This document shows, piece by piece, positions 36,001 to 47,483 of a DNA stretch of 64,000 nucleotides. Below the pieces are notes generated by a model. That model saw only the letters and a program-made list of their open reading frames with translations, made no database searches and had not been told where the DNA came from. The DNA is taken from positions 46,264,706-46,328,705 of the forward strand of contig CM065299.1 of assembly GCA_032871835.1 (NCBI GenBank), written 5' to 3'. Position numbers and translations under genes: made by a program. The stretch is from Dipteronia dyeriana (lineage: Eukaryota; Streptophyta; Magnoliopsida; Sapindales; Sapindaceae). How positions within the stretch are numbered: the first letter of the stretch is position 1; each line of letters begins with the position of its first letter.

Positions 36001-37470
36001 TGTAAGTTTCCCGGTTTTTTGATTGGCTCATTTTGTGGACAACCACATTTGGGGATTAATATGCAAGGGTAGTTTAGGCCATTATTGTGCGAGACCAAGA
36101 TCAAGCTTTTATAGGTATATCACTTGCTTAACCTTGATTGAAGAGATATAGTGCATACACTCACTCATATACATGTTTTGATCATCTTGCATTATTGCTT
36201 AATTGCTTTCGTGTGTGTCCTATTTTGCCAAATCTCTTGCTTGGTTTGTTCATGCATTTAGTTTTCCCTTGGAAGAGGATTTTCCTCTTAATCACGGTTT
36301 AGACCGCTCCCCTGTCATTACCTCTGTCGCGGTCTGCACATCAGTGTCTTTTAGAGGCTGCATCCTACCGTTACCGCGGCTTGTGCTATTGCATGCACAA
36401 CGGTCTCCCAAGCAGAGTTTCCCAGGTGTCGCATGTTGTCTATACCATGGCCTGTACACGTACATGCACAATCCATGCTGCGGTGTTGTCCAGGTGTTAC
36501 ACTGTTGCATGTACCGCGGTCTAGGAACCTACGGTCTAGCCAGCGGTCCTGACGGGTTTCGGTTTCCTTTTCCCAAAATGATGTCACTTCATTTAGGGCA
36601 CCATATATATGTTCTCTTCTCTTCACTTCACTTTGTGGCGAGAGTCTAAGAAGACATTTTTGAGAGAACAAGCTTTTCTAAGAAAGAGAAAGACTCTCAA
36701 ACAGTTACCTTTACCCAACCCAACCTCATTTAATGATCAACTAGTATGTTCTAGGCATGATTTCTCTTGGGTTTCATTTATTACTCACATGAATTGTAGT
36801 TAGAACAATTTTTCATCTCTTCACATGTTCTTGTTTTACATGATTGCATCTTTATTACTTGACTAGTTTCATGATTGCATTGTTTGTGATTTGTGAGTTG
36901 TTTATGATAACTATTGCATATAGGGGTTGATTTGTACATATTGTTAGGTTGTATGAAGGCCATATAGCCATACGATATCTAGGAATGTCTTCAACATGCT
37001 CAACCATGCCTAGATAAGCTTAAATGTTTAACCTTGCATTTTAGCTGCTTGAATATTGCATATAATCATCTTAGGTTGTGTTATCTCTTCTCTTAAGAGT
37101 TAAGACTTGTGCATACTATGTGTAAGGCTCAAGCACGTTAGGTCTAGAATCGCTTTTAGTGGCCGTTGGGTAGTAGTGGTGGGTTAGTAACCGTGTAAGG
37201 TTTGACATGGTCAACCTAGGTTGTAAACACCATTACATATAATGGATTTGACGACCGTGTGTGTGGTGTACATATCAGCCCGTAGTTTTTCCTTGTTGAA
37301 GATTTCCACTTACATTTTACATTTGATTGTTGTTTTTGACTAGATTACATGGGCTTGTTTTTGTTAACATTGATTAATCAAAAAAATGGTAATTGATTTG
37401 ATTATAACCTATTCAACCCCACCCCCCCTCCCTCTCTAGGTTTATTTAGACTTATTTATATATAATTTCA
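36001..37470 (+). repeat. 3' LTR of element C
   Basis: 1470 bp, TGTAAGTTTC...ATTTCA, matching the 5' LTR along its whole length. TATA at 36604-36610. Followed by target duplicate AAAGT. Confidence 0.92.
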
Positions 37471-37475
37471 AAAGT

Positions 37476-38245
37476 CTTAGCTAGAGTCGGGAGGACTCGG
37501 ATAGCACAACAAGAAGTATTGTTAGGGATCGGGAGGATCCGGATAGGCAAGCAAGGAATCTTCCTAGAGAAGAGAGGTCTCGGATAGGAAGTTGCTTGCT
37601 AGAGGTTTGTTAGGCACATCTTGTATAGGGAGTAGGTAATATGGTTCACTAAGCCCGAGGGTTGGATAGAAGTGATAGCTTGGAGAGTGTATCATGGGAT
37701 TTGGTTACTACTTCGAGTGTGTATCTTTTATTCATCATAGTCGATTCCTTTTACCGGTGGTTGTGGATTCAACCTGTGAATATTTCCTTTTTGGAGGTTA
37801 TACCACATAAAAATATTGTGTCAAGTGACTCTATCTCTATCTCTTTATATTTGTTTATATGTTTGTATAAATCTTGTTTGTACTATTTCGTCTAAATTTC
37901 TTTGAATGCCAAGATTTGTATAAGTGTGATACGAATACAACTTAGTTGATCATAGTTGTATAAAATCTCTATTCTTGTAAAGTAAATCTTGTATACAAGT
38001 AGTTGTTGATTTAAGTTTTTCATTGTTGTTACTTCATATGCAAGTTATTAATGTTTGATGAATAAAGTTTAATTGAGATTGTTTTTCAATAGTCTATATG
38101 TGCTTTATTTGACTAATATCTTATGATAAAGACTATCAAGAGGGACAAACATTGGTTTGTTTTTAAGGGATTGAAAAGAGGTGTAACAACCTATTCACCC
38201 TCTAGGTTGGCATTAGGCCATTTGATCGTGATTGTATATTTTTCA
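37476..38245 (+). repeat. LTR of element E, second part
   Basis: Continues the E LTR after element C. CGGGAGGA-type motifs at 37488, 37530 and 37571 extend the ~42 bp repeat begun at 25911 and 25953. The LTR ends TTTTTCA at 38245. The ORF at 37662-37895 shows no recognisable domain. Confidence 0.75.
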
Positions 38246-38265
38246 AATTGTATCAAAGCAGGTCG
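38246..38265 (+). other. Primer binding site of element E
   Basis: AATTGTATCAAAGCAGGTCG follows the LTR; compare TTGGTATCAGAGC in element C. It is mutated at two positions but clearly the same initiator-Met type, and it shows that the 23830-38245 LTR also serves as a 5' LTR. Confidence 0.75.
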
Positions 38266-38280
38266 TTAAATTTATTTAAT

Positions 38281-40484
38281 TGTAGGAAAAAATACGTAGC
38301 GGAAGCGAAAGATTTGGTGGGTCTATTTAAAAAAAAAATCCTTTAAAAGAGAGAACCTTAACCCTTAATTAATTAACATATATTTAAAAGTATCGTACCT
38401 TTTTCACATGACGATTGATATTGCTTTAGAATTGAATCCGTAAGATCTTTCAATCCAATCATGAACATTGATCACCTAGGATTGTGGGCTCCCTTTATTT
38501 GAATTGTAGACCTGATGATGGAAAACAAAAAACCTTTTCTTTTGTTAGTCACAATAACCCTCCTAGTGAAAAAACAAATAACGTTCGGTCACTTGTGAAT
38601 TCCCAATCTCTTGATCGAAAACTTACGTGAACCTAATTTGATTTTGTGCACAAAGCCATTTGATGCAAAACTACTAGTGCACTATCGAAAATAAAATGCT
38701 CTTTTTGGTCTTTTCCTCTTGGCTGAATTCTCACACCCCTTTCTTAGAGTTGGACGATTTATTTTCAACAAAATAAAAAACTCCCTCAAGACTAGGGTTG
38801 GTTGAATTCTATGATGGAAATATATATAGGGGGCCGAATCCTCGCATAAGGAGGATTTATGTGTTGGCCAAAAATCCGTACACAAGGAAGATTTGTTTCA
38901 CCGAAATTCCTATCAACTTTCAGAATTCAACCCTATTCCAACTCGTTTGTGTATTATCCAATAATAAATTATTGAATATAAATTAATTGTTACATTATCA
39001 AAAAACTCCTAATTTGACCAATTGTCTATTAGAGTTTTGAAACATATCAAAGGCTTCCTAATTTGACTAGATAAATAAATTCCTTTTGTATATCTACTTA
39101 TCAAATAAAGTCTTTGATACTTATCATACTACCGACATAAGTTCACTAAGAGACCTTCTCCTAGTAAGAAATAGATTTTGACTATTAATCAAAAAAATAA
39201 TCAATTTCCATTTAATTAAATAATAAAATAAAACTATATACTAGGCTAATATTCTTAGCCGTGCCGACCAAGGATAAAACATGTGCAATATTTTTTTTTC
39301 CATTTCATTAAATCCATTGGACTTTTATAAAAAGTCCACGTGTGAACTAGACTCATTCTTACTAAAAAAAAAACAAGTCCACATACCTTAAATTATTACA
39401 TCAATGTAATTTAAACAGCTCATTTGATTAAAATGTGTAAATTATATTCTTAATGTATTAACAAAATGATAATCGCACCCCATTAGGGCCGCCTAAGGAT
39501 TCCCACATCCTTGGCCGCCCATTCTAGGTATTTGAAGACTTACCGCATGTCTTGATCGCATATGATTGCACCTCACCAAAACTTTTGGATTCCGAAATCA
39601 AAAAATAATTCTAGATGGACCTAGAAATTAGTCTGATAGAATATATCAAGTGATCCAAGCAAGTTCATGTGGATTAATGATCTTTGCGGGCTATCTAAAT
39701 TTAAGCTCCAACAAACATAACCTAATCACAATAAACAAATGATTCACTTAGGTTCGATCTATTAATTTTAGCTCATTCCACTAAAGAACTAAAATTGAAC
39801 TCTTAAATAAAGATAGAGTAAGTTAATGCTGCTCATTTGTACCCTAGACAACCATATTAGAGATATTGTATCCCGTGAAAAATACTAGTAATTGCCAAGA
39901 GCTCAGAGGCCACCTATAGTTCTACTAGTTACCATATTTACTCATATGACCACGTTTTGAACTTGGGTATTTTGACTTGTCCTGAAGCCATGTTTCAATA
40001 GGCACTATTGAGAACTTAACATTAAGATTTAATATCTAATACCTCAAAATATCCATATGATGATATTCTACTCTCATTTAATAAATAGAGCCATGATATC
40101 CGTATATGTATATGAAGTCCTCTATCAATTAACAAATGTATACCACCAAACCATCGAGGACAAGCTATGTTATATAATCATACTCATTGATAGCTCAAAT
40201 GATAACACTTGTAATCATAAGTCCATCATTTATCTCTTGATTGAAATAAACTCTCCAATTGTTCTCAAAGGAAAACTTTTATCCATTGACGGTTTTGGAT
40301 AAAGTGTTTCACATTTGATCTTATTCAGTGCACTAGATTCTTTTGCCCAAAGACACCATACTTTGACGATTTTAGACTCATCATAACACATTTGATCCCT
40401 TTCAAATGCTAGCAAAAGAATCTACAACTTTGACAAGGTAAATACTCCCAACATTTATCTTAAGTTGTGAATATTATTTAATAC
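38281..40484 (-). mobile_element. Solo LTR of family X in element E leader, left part
   Basis: Inverted LTR beginning TGTAGGA at 38281. It is interrupted at 40484 by gypsy element D and resumes at 54488-54701 with a CCTAACA end. Outer flanks are a perfect 5 bp duplication TTAAT (38276-38280 and 54702-54706). Long subtype, about 2.42 kb in total; it includes an extra insert-like stretch at about 39395-39600 not seen in other copies. Confidence 0.92.
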
Positions 40485-41332
40485 TGTTGACGTCGATTTC
40501 TGGATTATGTCAGAAAAGCCAACAGGGACTGGATTTGGGCTATTGATTCAAAGAGAAAGAGATGCAAAGATAGTAAAAAAGACAAGGTTTACATGGTAAA
40601 ACTCCGATGGTCGGAGAAACATCCACGGGTGGTTGAAAGATCAACCAAGCCAAAATCCACTAAGAGAATAAGATGTTTTTACAAGCTCTCGATCTCCCTT
40701 TTTCTCTCTGTATTATTTGTGATTATTGTATGCTATATTCTCTATATCTTTTCGAGCCAGATTATGGGTCTATTTATATGCTTATAGATCCCTAATCTGC
40801 TTTGTACAAGTAATACAAGATATTTGTATTTAATTATGATTTAGTTACTTGTTTGAGGTTGATTTGTCTTCTTTCCGGTTTCAAAGTCTCTTTATGGAAA
40901 TTGAGTTGGATTCTAGTAGCGTAGTTCAATTTGACTTGTTTCCTTATAAGAATGTAGTCTTCGAAAAGGAATTAGGTTGTTTCCTGATTGGGGGACTCTT
41001 CTAACTCAAAGGTCCATTATTTGGGATTCCTTCATGAAGAATATCTTCGCGTATTTAATGACTTAACCCATACGATAAGTTCTTATTCGGGTAGTACTTA
41101 CTCCCGAGTAAGACTGTTACCTGATGGTCCCGAGTAGTGCCGTTTGAGCCCGAGTGAATGCGTTGTTTTAGCCAGTCCCGAGTAGGTCTTTATTCGGTAT
41201 ATGCTTACTCGGGCTTGCTCCTCTTTAACGAGGCCTTGTATAATGTTTCCCGAGTGTCCATCTAAGCATACACCTGGCTATTTTTTCCTTCCTGTCAATG
41301 ACGTGTATGCTTGGTAAAATTTACATACAATA
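40485..41332 (-). repeat. 3' LTR of element D
   Basis: 848 bp; its last two bases are TA instead of CA. The right third carries five CCCGAGT motifs and one ACTCGGG between 41103 and 41256, including the inverted pair CTTACTC/GAGTAAG at 41097-41112. The left end (U5 in element sense) has two small hairpins, CTCCGA/TCGGAG (40602-40616) and GGTTGA/TCAACC (40631-40646). TATAAATAG (minus) at 40769-40777. Confidence 0.95.
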
Positions 41333-41345
41333 ATACCCCCTTAAA
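41333..41345 (-). other. Polypurine tract of element D
   Basis: Minus strand reads TTTAAGGGGGTAT, adjacent to the 3' LTR, the expected position for the plus-strand primer. Confidence 0.78.
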
Positions 41346-42957
41346 ATATTTTTTCCGAGAAGACTTTATTTCGGGCAAGAATATTTAAATCGTTTTGAAT
41401 TCCTTTTATCAGAAAAACCTTCTTGTTATAATGATGTATTTTAATGGTGACTCTGTAATTTCGATTTGCTTTGTCACGCAAGATCTTAAATGATATCGGC
41501 GTTTCAAAGTTTTGACGGTTGAGGGCTACTTCTTGTCTTGACACGTGTCCCTTGTCTCTTCGTTTTCAATATTGTTTATGAGAAGTGACTTTTGCGTTTA
41601 TCCAAACGCTGCCAACGTCATCTGGTTTCATCATAACTTTTTCCCGCTTTGAGACCCTAGGGTTTCGTGCCATCTCGCCTTTAAATCCTTCGTTAAGCGA
41701 CTGTTGGTTTATTCTAAAAAATCCAGCTGAAATTTCTTTAAACTCAAATTTCTTCATTCAGAAGTTCGCGACTCTCTGCTTTGAAGATCTTGCGTCAGTC
41801 TCAATTCAAGGTTAGTTTCAATGGGCCATCTTCTCGTCATCGTCTCTTTAAATTTGCTTTTGATGCATTAGAGCATGGGGATTTCCAGTTAGTATCTTGC
41901 ATTAGACGATTACTGGGGGATATCCCAATAGATGAACCTCCATTTTCAGAGGTCGATGTTTCTGGGCTTTACCCTGACGTCACTTTCAGCCCCGTATCGA
42001 GTTCTTACTCTAGTTCTGATTCTGATATTTCTGATCACAGGGTATATTCTCGAAGGATGGGTAAACATCAAAGCACAAGCAAGGTATACAAGCACGGCTC
42101 GAGCAGTGTTCAGACTGGGGAACAAACTGTTAATGAGGGGGACGCTGATGTACACGGGGTGTCTCCCCTTTCGTTTTCTGACACTCGCCCGAGTGGTTTT
42201 GATATTTAACCGAATGTGGTCGGGCCAGCTGAGATAGAGAAATACCGATCTCGATTTGATTTGCCAGACTCGGTCACTTTGGTTCCTGCGGGGAATAGAG
42301 CCGTATGGAATCCTCCTGAGGGTTATGGTCGCGATTTACGGATCTATGCTTTGCTACGGCATCACACTTCCCCTTCAGCCTTTTATTGCCCGGTTTTTAG
42401 CTGAAGCAGGGATAGCCCCAGCTCAGTTGGCCCCGAATAGTTATAAAGTCTTGATGTGCATGTGGCACATGTTCAGCCGAATGAACCTCTCACCACCTTC
42501 CCCCGAATGAAATCAGACATTTATTTACGCTGAGGCAGGTTAGTAAAACGGGGACCTACTTTCTTGCGTCTACTCCTTCGGAAAGTTGGATACCTAAAGA
42601 AGTGAAAGAGAATCGGGGGGTCGAGGCTTCTGATGACCCAAAAAGAAGGGCTTTATATGGGGATTCCCCAAATCCAACAAGTTCTGGAAGAACAATTGGT
42701 TTTTTGCTGGAGGGGCCTCGGGCTGGATGTCACTGTTAGATTTGGGGATTCCCGAATGGTGCTGAATGTTCCCCGTTTCTTTTGTTCCCCTAAGGCGTGG
42801 AATAAGATAACAATTGATTATAACGATTCAGAGTTGAAGAGGCTGGCCCGGGCTGCTGTCCGTACTCTGGAAAAGAGAAGCAAAAACTATCTTTTCAAAG
42901 AGGACGACTTGATCAAACTCGGTTTCTTCGAACAGGTTTCGAGCCATCGCAGGCGTT

Positions 42958-43048
42958 GTAAGTAACCCAACGCTCTTTCTGCTGTGTTTCTAAATTTTTC
43001 CATTTTATTTTCTAACCCTCTTTTTACTTTTTTTTGTTTTTTTTAAAG
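42958..43048 (+). other. Putative intron 1 of antisense gene
   Basis: 91 bp, GTAAGT at the left edge, a T-rich tract and TTTTAAAG at the right. Removing it joins the frame ending SHRRR to FDIDVVCDFQ in phase. It has no coding similarity inside. Confidence 0.7.
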
Positions 43049-43881
43049 TGTTCGATATCGACGTTGTCTGCGATTTTCAGGCTCGTCAGGTGAAGGAAAT
43101 TCTTCAAGCGAGCAGGAAGAAGGCTTCTCGTCAGAGCGATGAGGGTATTGCTCCACCTGAGCCTGATGAGGAAATTGATACTGCTGAGCAAATTCCCGAC
43201 TGCGTTGATCGGGGTGCTCAGTCTTCTGCTCAGGATCTCGTTGGTTCAAGTGGCCAAGGCGAGCCGACCGTGACACAACTGCCTGAAAATAGGGAGAGGC
43301 TGTGTGAGAGTCCAAGTGGAGAGCCTGTTGGACTGTCTGAAGCTGGCGATGGTGGTAGCGTCTTGTCGGATCAAATGCCTGTCATTGCCGAGCTTTTTGA
43401 GTCTTTACAGAATGATTTGCTGGAAGATCCTACTGGTGATCTCTTCCATCGTTCTCTGGGTAAGAAGAGAAATGCAGTTAGTTCGCCTCCTCGTCTTCTC
43501 AAAATTCCTCGGGTAGTCACTTTCATTGACTCCAACGATGAAGATGTTGCGGATGATATTTCCCCGAGTGTAGGTGCCGGAGTATCGGCAGATGTCACTT
43601 TAGGTCCAAGTAAGACTTCATTTACCCCCGAAGTTGGAGATATGAGGGCTGAACCTTCGGGGGTTTCCTCTCCATCCCTAGAGCCAAATAGAGCTTCTAC
43701 TATCCCCGAGTCTGGAAATCTAGGAACTCAACCCTCGGGGGTTCCCTTATCTCTTTCTCCGAAAGATATGCTCCAGAAGATGTCCTCTAGTCAGGCATAT
43801 ATCGGGGAAGTCCGCTGAAGCGTTTTTAGAGATGGTTCACTGCCCGAACGTCTCCAAAACGTTTTCAACGGCCCATCTTAT

Positions 43882-43949
43882 GTAAGTAGCTAATTCTGAC
43901 TCCTTTACCATTTTGCCTTCGTTGGATTTCTAAGTATTTTTTTTTTCAG
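43882..43949 (+). other. Putative intron 2 of antisense gene
   Basis: 68 bp, starts GTAAGTAGC and ends in a run of T followed by CAG. It is very short for a plant intron but has canonical ends and a polypyrimidine tract. Confidence 0.65.
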
Positions 43950-44956
43950 ATGGTGGCCGAATTTGCTGAGTTGTTCAGTCGCAGCAATGTCAGGCTGATC
44001 AGATAAAGCGTCTAGAGGCTCAGCTAAAGGCGAGTGAGGAGGGTCGTGCTCGAGCTGAGTAGGCTTACCAGCAAGAGGTTGGTTCGGTGCCGATATTTGC
44101 CAACAATTGCCTGGCAAAGCAGGTTGAAGTTGAAGACAAGGCATCTTTGGTAGAGGAGAAGGTTTCTTCGCTTCAAAACCTTCTTTCTTCTACTGAAGAG
44201 TCTATGCTCAAGGTCGAGCAGGAGGCGGAGCAGGCGAAGTCGGCGTATGTCCAAAAAATTAAAGATTTGGAGCGCCAATTGCTGATAGTTGAATCCCTTT
44301 CCCAAGAGGCCAGGTTGGAGCTGGAAGTTCAAGGGGTGGATCAATTTAAGAGATCCCCTGCTTACGATGCCTTACTTCTTGGGGAATTTCAACGTGGGCT
44401 AGTTTCGGCCAACGAATTCTTCAAAGTGAAGAGTAGGGCAATCGAGAAAGCCCGTGCTAACTAGGAGCTGTCAATCAAACACCATGTGGACCGGTCCTTG
44501 GAATCTCTTCGGATTCAGATGAAGGAATGGAGAGCCTACTGCCGTAGTCAAGGCAAGAAGTCCTATCCTATGCATTTAGAGATTCTGTCCGAGCACTCTC
44601 TCTCGACCTTTTATGCAAGTCGAGAGTCTGTCGAGGGTGTAATACCGGATGTCGGGCCAATCCCGGGTAATGATTACAGCCAGTGGAAGGACGACATTGT
44701 TAATGACTTCACTTGGCCGTCTAACGAGAGCCTGCTTCGTGAATACGAGATGGTGCCTGACCAGAGTATTGGCAAAGGCTCGAAATCCTCGCAACCTTGA
44801 TTTTGTAAATTTGTAGAAGATTTTAATAGATTCTTTATTTTTTGCTTGTATAAAGAATCATTTCTTTGAACTGTAACCATCCTTTTTAAGAGCAATAGAA
44901 TACGATTTTTTGAGTTTGAATGGTTTGTCTTTTTTTGTTGTTGCTAGAGGTTGTAT

Positions 44957-47483
44957 TAAACCGGTTGATGGTCGGAATCATAACCGAGTATCTTATTTAA
45001 CCGGTTATCCAAATAACTTCAATTGCCAAGTGTCTTATTAAATGGGCTGGCGGTCGGGTAACTTAACCGAGTATCTTATTAAACCGGTTGTTACCCGAAT
45101 AACTTCAATTGCCAAGTATCTTATTAAACTGGCCGGTGGTCGGGTAATTTAACCGAGTATCTTATTAAACCGGTTGTTACCCGAATAACTTCAATTGCCA
45201 AGTATCTTATTAAACTAGCTGGTGGTCGGGTAACTTAACCGAGTATTTTATTAAACCGGTTGTCACCCGAATGACTTCAATTGCCAAGTATCTTATTAAA
45301 CTGGCTTCTTTATTATTAACCGAGTCATCTTGAAACAGGAAAGTTTGCACTTATGTTTCATACCCGGTTGCTACCTGAACACTATCTTATCAACCGGTTG
45401 TTACCCGAATAACTTCAATTGCCAAGTATCTTATTAAACTGACTGGTGGTCGGGTAACTTAACCGAGTATCTTATTAAACCGGTTGTTACCCGAATAACA
45501 TCAATTGCCAAGTATCTTATTAAACTGGCTGGTGATCGGGTAACTTAACCGAGTATCTTATTAAACCGGTTGTTACCCGAATGACTTCAATTGCCAAGTA
45601 TCTTATTAAATTGACTGGCGGTCGGGTAACTTTACCGAGTATCATATTAAACCGGTTGTTACCCGAATGACTTCAATTGCCAAGTATCTTATTAAATTGG
45701 CTGGCGGTCGGGTAACTTTACCGAGTATCATATTAAACCGGTTGTTACCCGAATAACTTCAATTGCCAAGTATCTTATGAAACTGGCTGGTTGTCAGGTA
45801 ACTTAACCGAGTATCTTATTAAACCGGTTGTCGCCCGAATGACTTCGATTGCCAAGTATCTTATTAAACTGGCTTCTTTATTATTAACCGAGTCATCTTG
45901 AAACAGGAAAGTTTGCACTTATGTTTCATACCCGGTTGCTACCCGAACACTATCTTATCAACCGGTTGTTACCCGAATAATTTCAATTGCCAAGTATCTT
46001 ATTAAACTGACTGGTGGTCGGGTAACTTAACCGAGTATCTTATTAAACCGGTTGTTACCCGAATAACATCAATTCCAAGTATCTTATTAAACTGGCTGGT
46101 GATCGGGTAACTTAACCGAGTATCTTATTAAACCGGTTGTTACCCAAATGACTTCAATTGCCAAGTATCTTATTAAATTGGCTGGCGGTCGGGTAACTTT
46201 ACCGAGTATCATATTAAACTAGTTGTTACCCGAATAACTTCAATTGCCAAGTATCTTATTAAACTGGCTGGTGGTCGGGTAACTTAATCGAGTATCTTAT
46301 TAAACCGGTTGTTACCCGAATAACTTCAATTGCCAAGTATCTTATTAAACTGGCTGATGGTCGGGTAACTTAACCGAGTATCTTATTAAACCGATTCTCA
46401 CCCTAATGACTTCAATTGCCAAGTATCTTATTAAACTAGGCTTATTTATTATTAACCAAGTCATCTTGAAACAGGAAACTTTGCACTTATGTTTCATACC
46501 CGGTTGCTACTCGAATGCTATCTTATCAACCGGTTGTTACCCGAATAACTTCAATTGCCAAGTGTCTTATTAAACTGGCTGGTGGTCGGGTAACTTAACA
46601 GAGTATCTTATTAAACCGGTTGTTACCCGAATAACTTCAATTGCCAAGTATCTTATTAAACTGCTTGGTGATCGGGTAACTTAACCGAGTATCTTATTAA
46701 ACCGGTTGTTACCCGAATTACTTCAATTGCCAAGTATCTTATTAAACTGGTTGGTGGTCTGGTAACTTAACCGAGTATCATATTAAACTAGTTGTTACCC
46801 GAATAACTTCAATTGCCAAGTATCTTATTAAACTGGCTGGTGGTCGGGTAACTTAATCGAGTATCTTATTATACCGGTTGTTACCCGAATAACTTCAATT
46901 GCCAAGTATCTTATTAAACTGGCTGATGGTCGGGTAACTTAACTGAGTATCTTATTAAACCGGTTCTTACCCGAATGACTTCAATTGCCAAGTGTCTTAT
47001 TAAACTGGCTTATTTATTATTAACCGAGTCATCTTGAAACAGGAAACTTTGCACTTATGTTTCATACCCGGTTGCTACTCGAATGCTATCTTATCAACCG
47101 GTTGTTACCCGAATAACTTCAATTGCCAAGTGTCTTATTAAACTGGCTGGTGGTCGGGTAACTTAACAGAGTATCTTATTAAACCGGTTGTTACCCGAAA
47201 AACTTCAATTGCCAAGTATCTTATTAAACTGGCTGGTGATCGGGTAACTTAACCGAGTATCTTATTAAACCGGTTGTTACCCGAATGACTTCAATTGCCA
47301 AGTATCTTATTAAACTGGCTGGTGGTCGGGTAACTTAACCGAGTATCTTATTAAACCGGTTGTTACCCGAATAACTTCACTTGTAAAGTATCTTATTAAA
47401 CTGGCTTCTTTATTATTAACCGAGTCATCTTGAAACAGGAAAGTTTGCACTTATGTTTCATACCCGGTTGCTACCCGAATGCT
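44957..47483. repeat. 86 bp tandem array with 568 bp higher-order unit, 3' UTR of element D
   Basis: ACCGGTTG anchors recur every 86 bp (e.g. 45083, 45169, 45255; 45393, 45479, 45565, 45651, 45737, 45823). Each 86-mer is a diverged dimer of about 43 bp (both halves contain GTATCTTATTAAAC). A 138 bp variant, with 52 extra bases around CATCTTGAAACAGGAAA, recurs at 45311, 45879, 46447, 47015 and 47411 (anchor TATTATTAAC). Spacing is 568, 568, 568 and 396 bp, i.e. 138 + 5x86 three times and 138 + 3x86 once. Each monomer has a hairpin with stems CGGGTAAC/GTTACCCG and AACCG/CGGTT. Confidence 0.95.

Larger units (their letters stand above)
25984..37470 (+). mobile_element. Element C: Sirevirus-like Copia, forward
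   Basis: TGTAAG at 25984 to TTTCA at 37470, with a perfect 5 bp target duplication AAAGT (25979-25983 and 37471-37475). It contains 5' LTR, PBS, gag with zinc knuckle and coiled coil, PR, INT, RT, RNaseH, a long G-run-rich 3' noncoding segment, PPT and 3' LTR. A family X solo LTR (30395-32643) splits integrase. Without it the element would be about 9.2 kb. LTRs differ by more than 10% over the first ~190 bp (by eye), so it is an old insertion. Confidence 0.92.
41781..44800 (+). pseudogene. Antisense extra gene of element D (Transposase_28-like domain, spliced)
   Basis: Runs opposite to gag-pol between array and 3' LTR. The frame at 41781-42209 continues after a single TAA (42210) into GPAEIEKYRSRFDLPDSVTL and, after a frameshift near 42325, LPLQPFIARFLAEAGIAPAQ followed by LAPNSYKVLM. 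This resembles Pfam Transposase_28 (putative gypsy-type transposon domain). The following segment (42510-42957) shifts frames but has NKFWKNNWFFAGGASG and AWNKITIDYND. After an intron, 43048-43818 is a Ser/Pro/Glu-rich region. After a second intron, 44087-44464 and 44486-44800 are one frame split by a TAG: a coiled coil, then FKRSPAYDALLLGEFQRGL. Function unknown; antisense ORFs of this kind are described in Tat elements. Not a host gene, because it lies wholly within D. Confidence 0.82.

Noticed and set aside
43048..43818. Host gene encoding a 256-residue acidic protein
   Set aside because: It lies entirely inside element D between two matching LTRs, follows a Transposase_28-like segment and is best explained as part of the element's antisense gene.
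44957..47483. Regular repeats resembling a CRISPR array
   Set aside because: Units are contiguous 86 bp tandem repeats without unique spacers, and the context is a plant retrotransposon.
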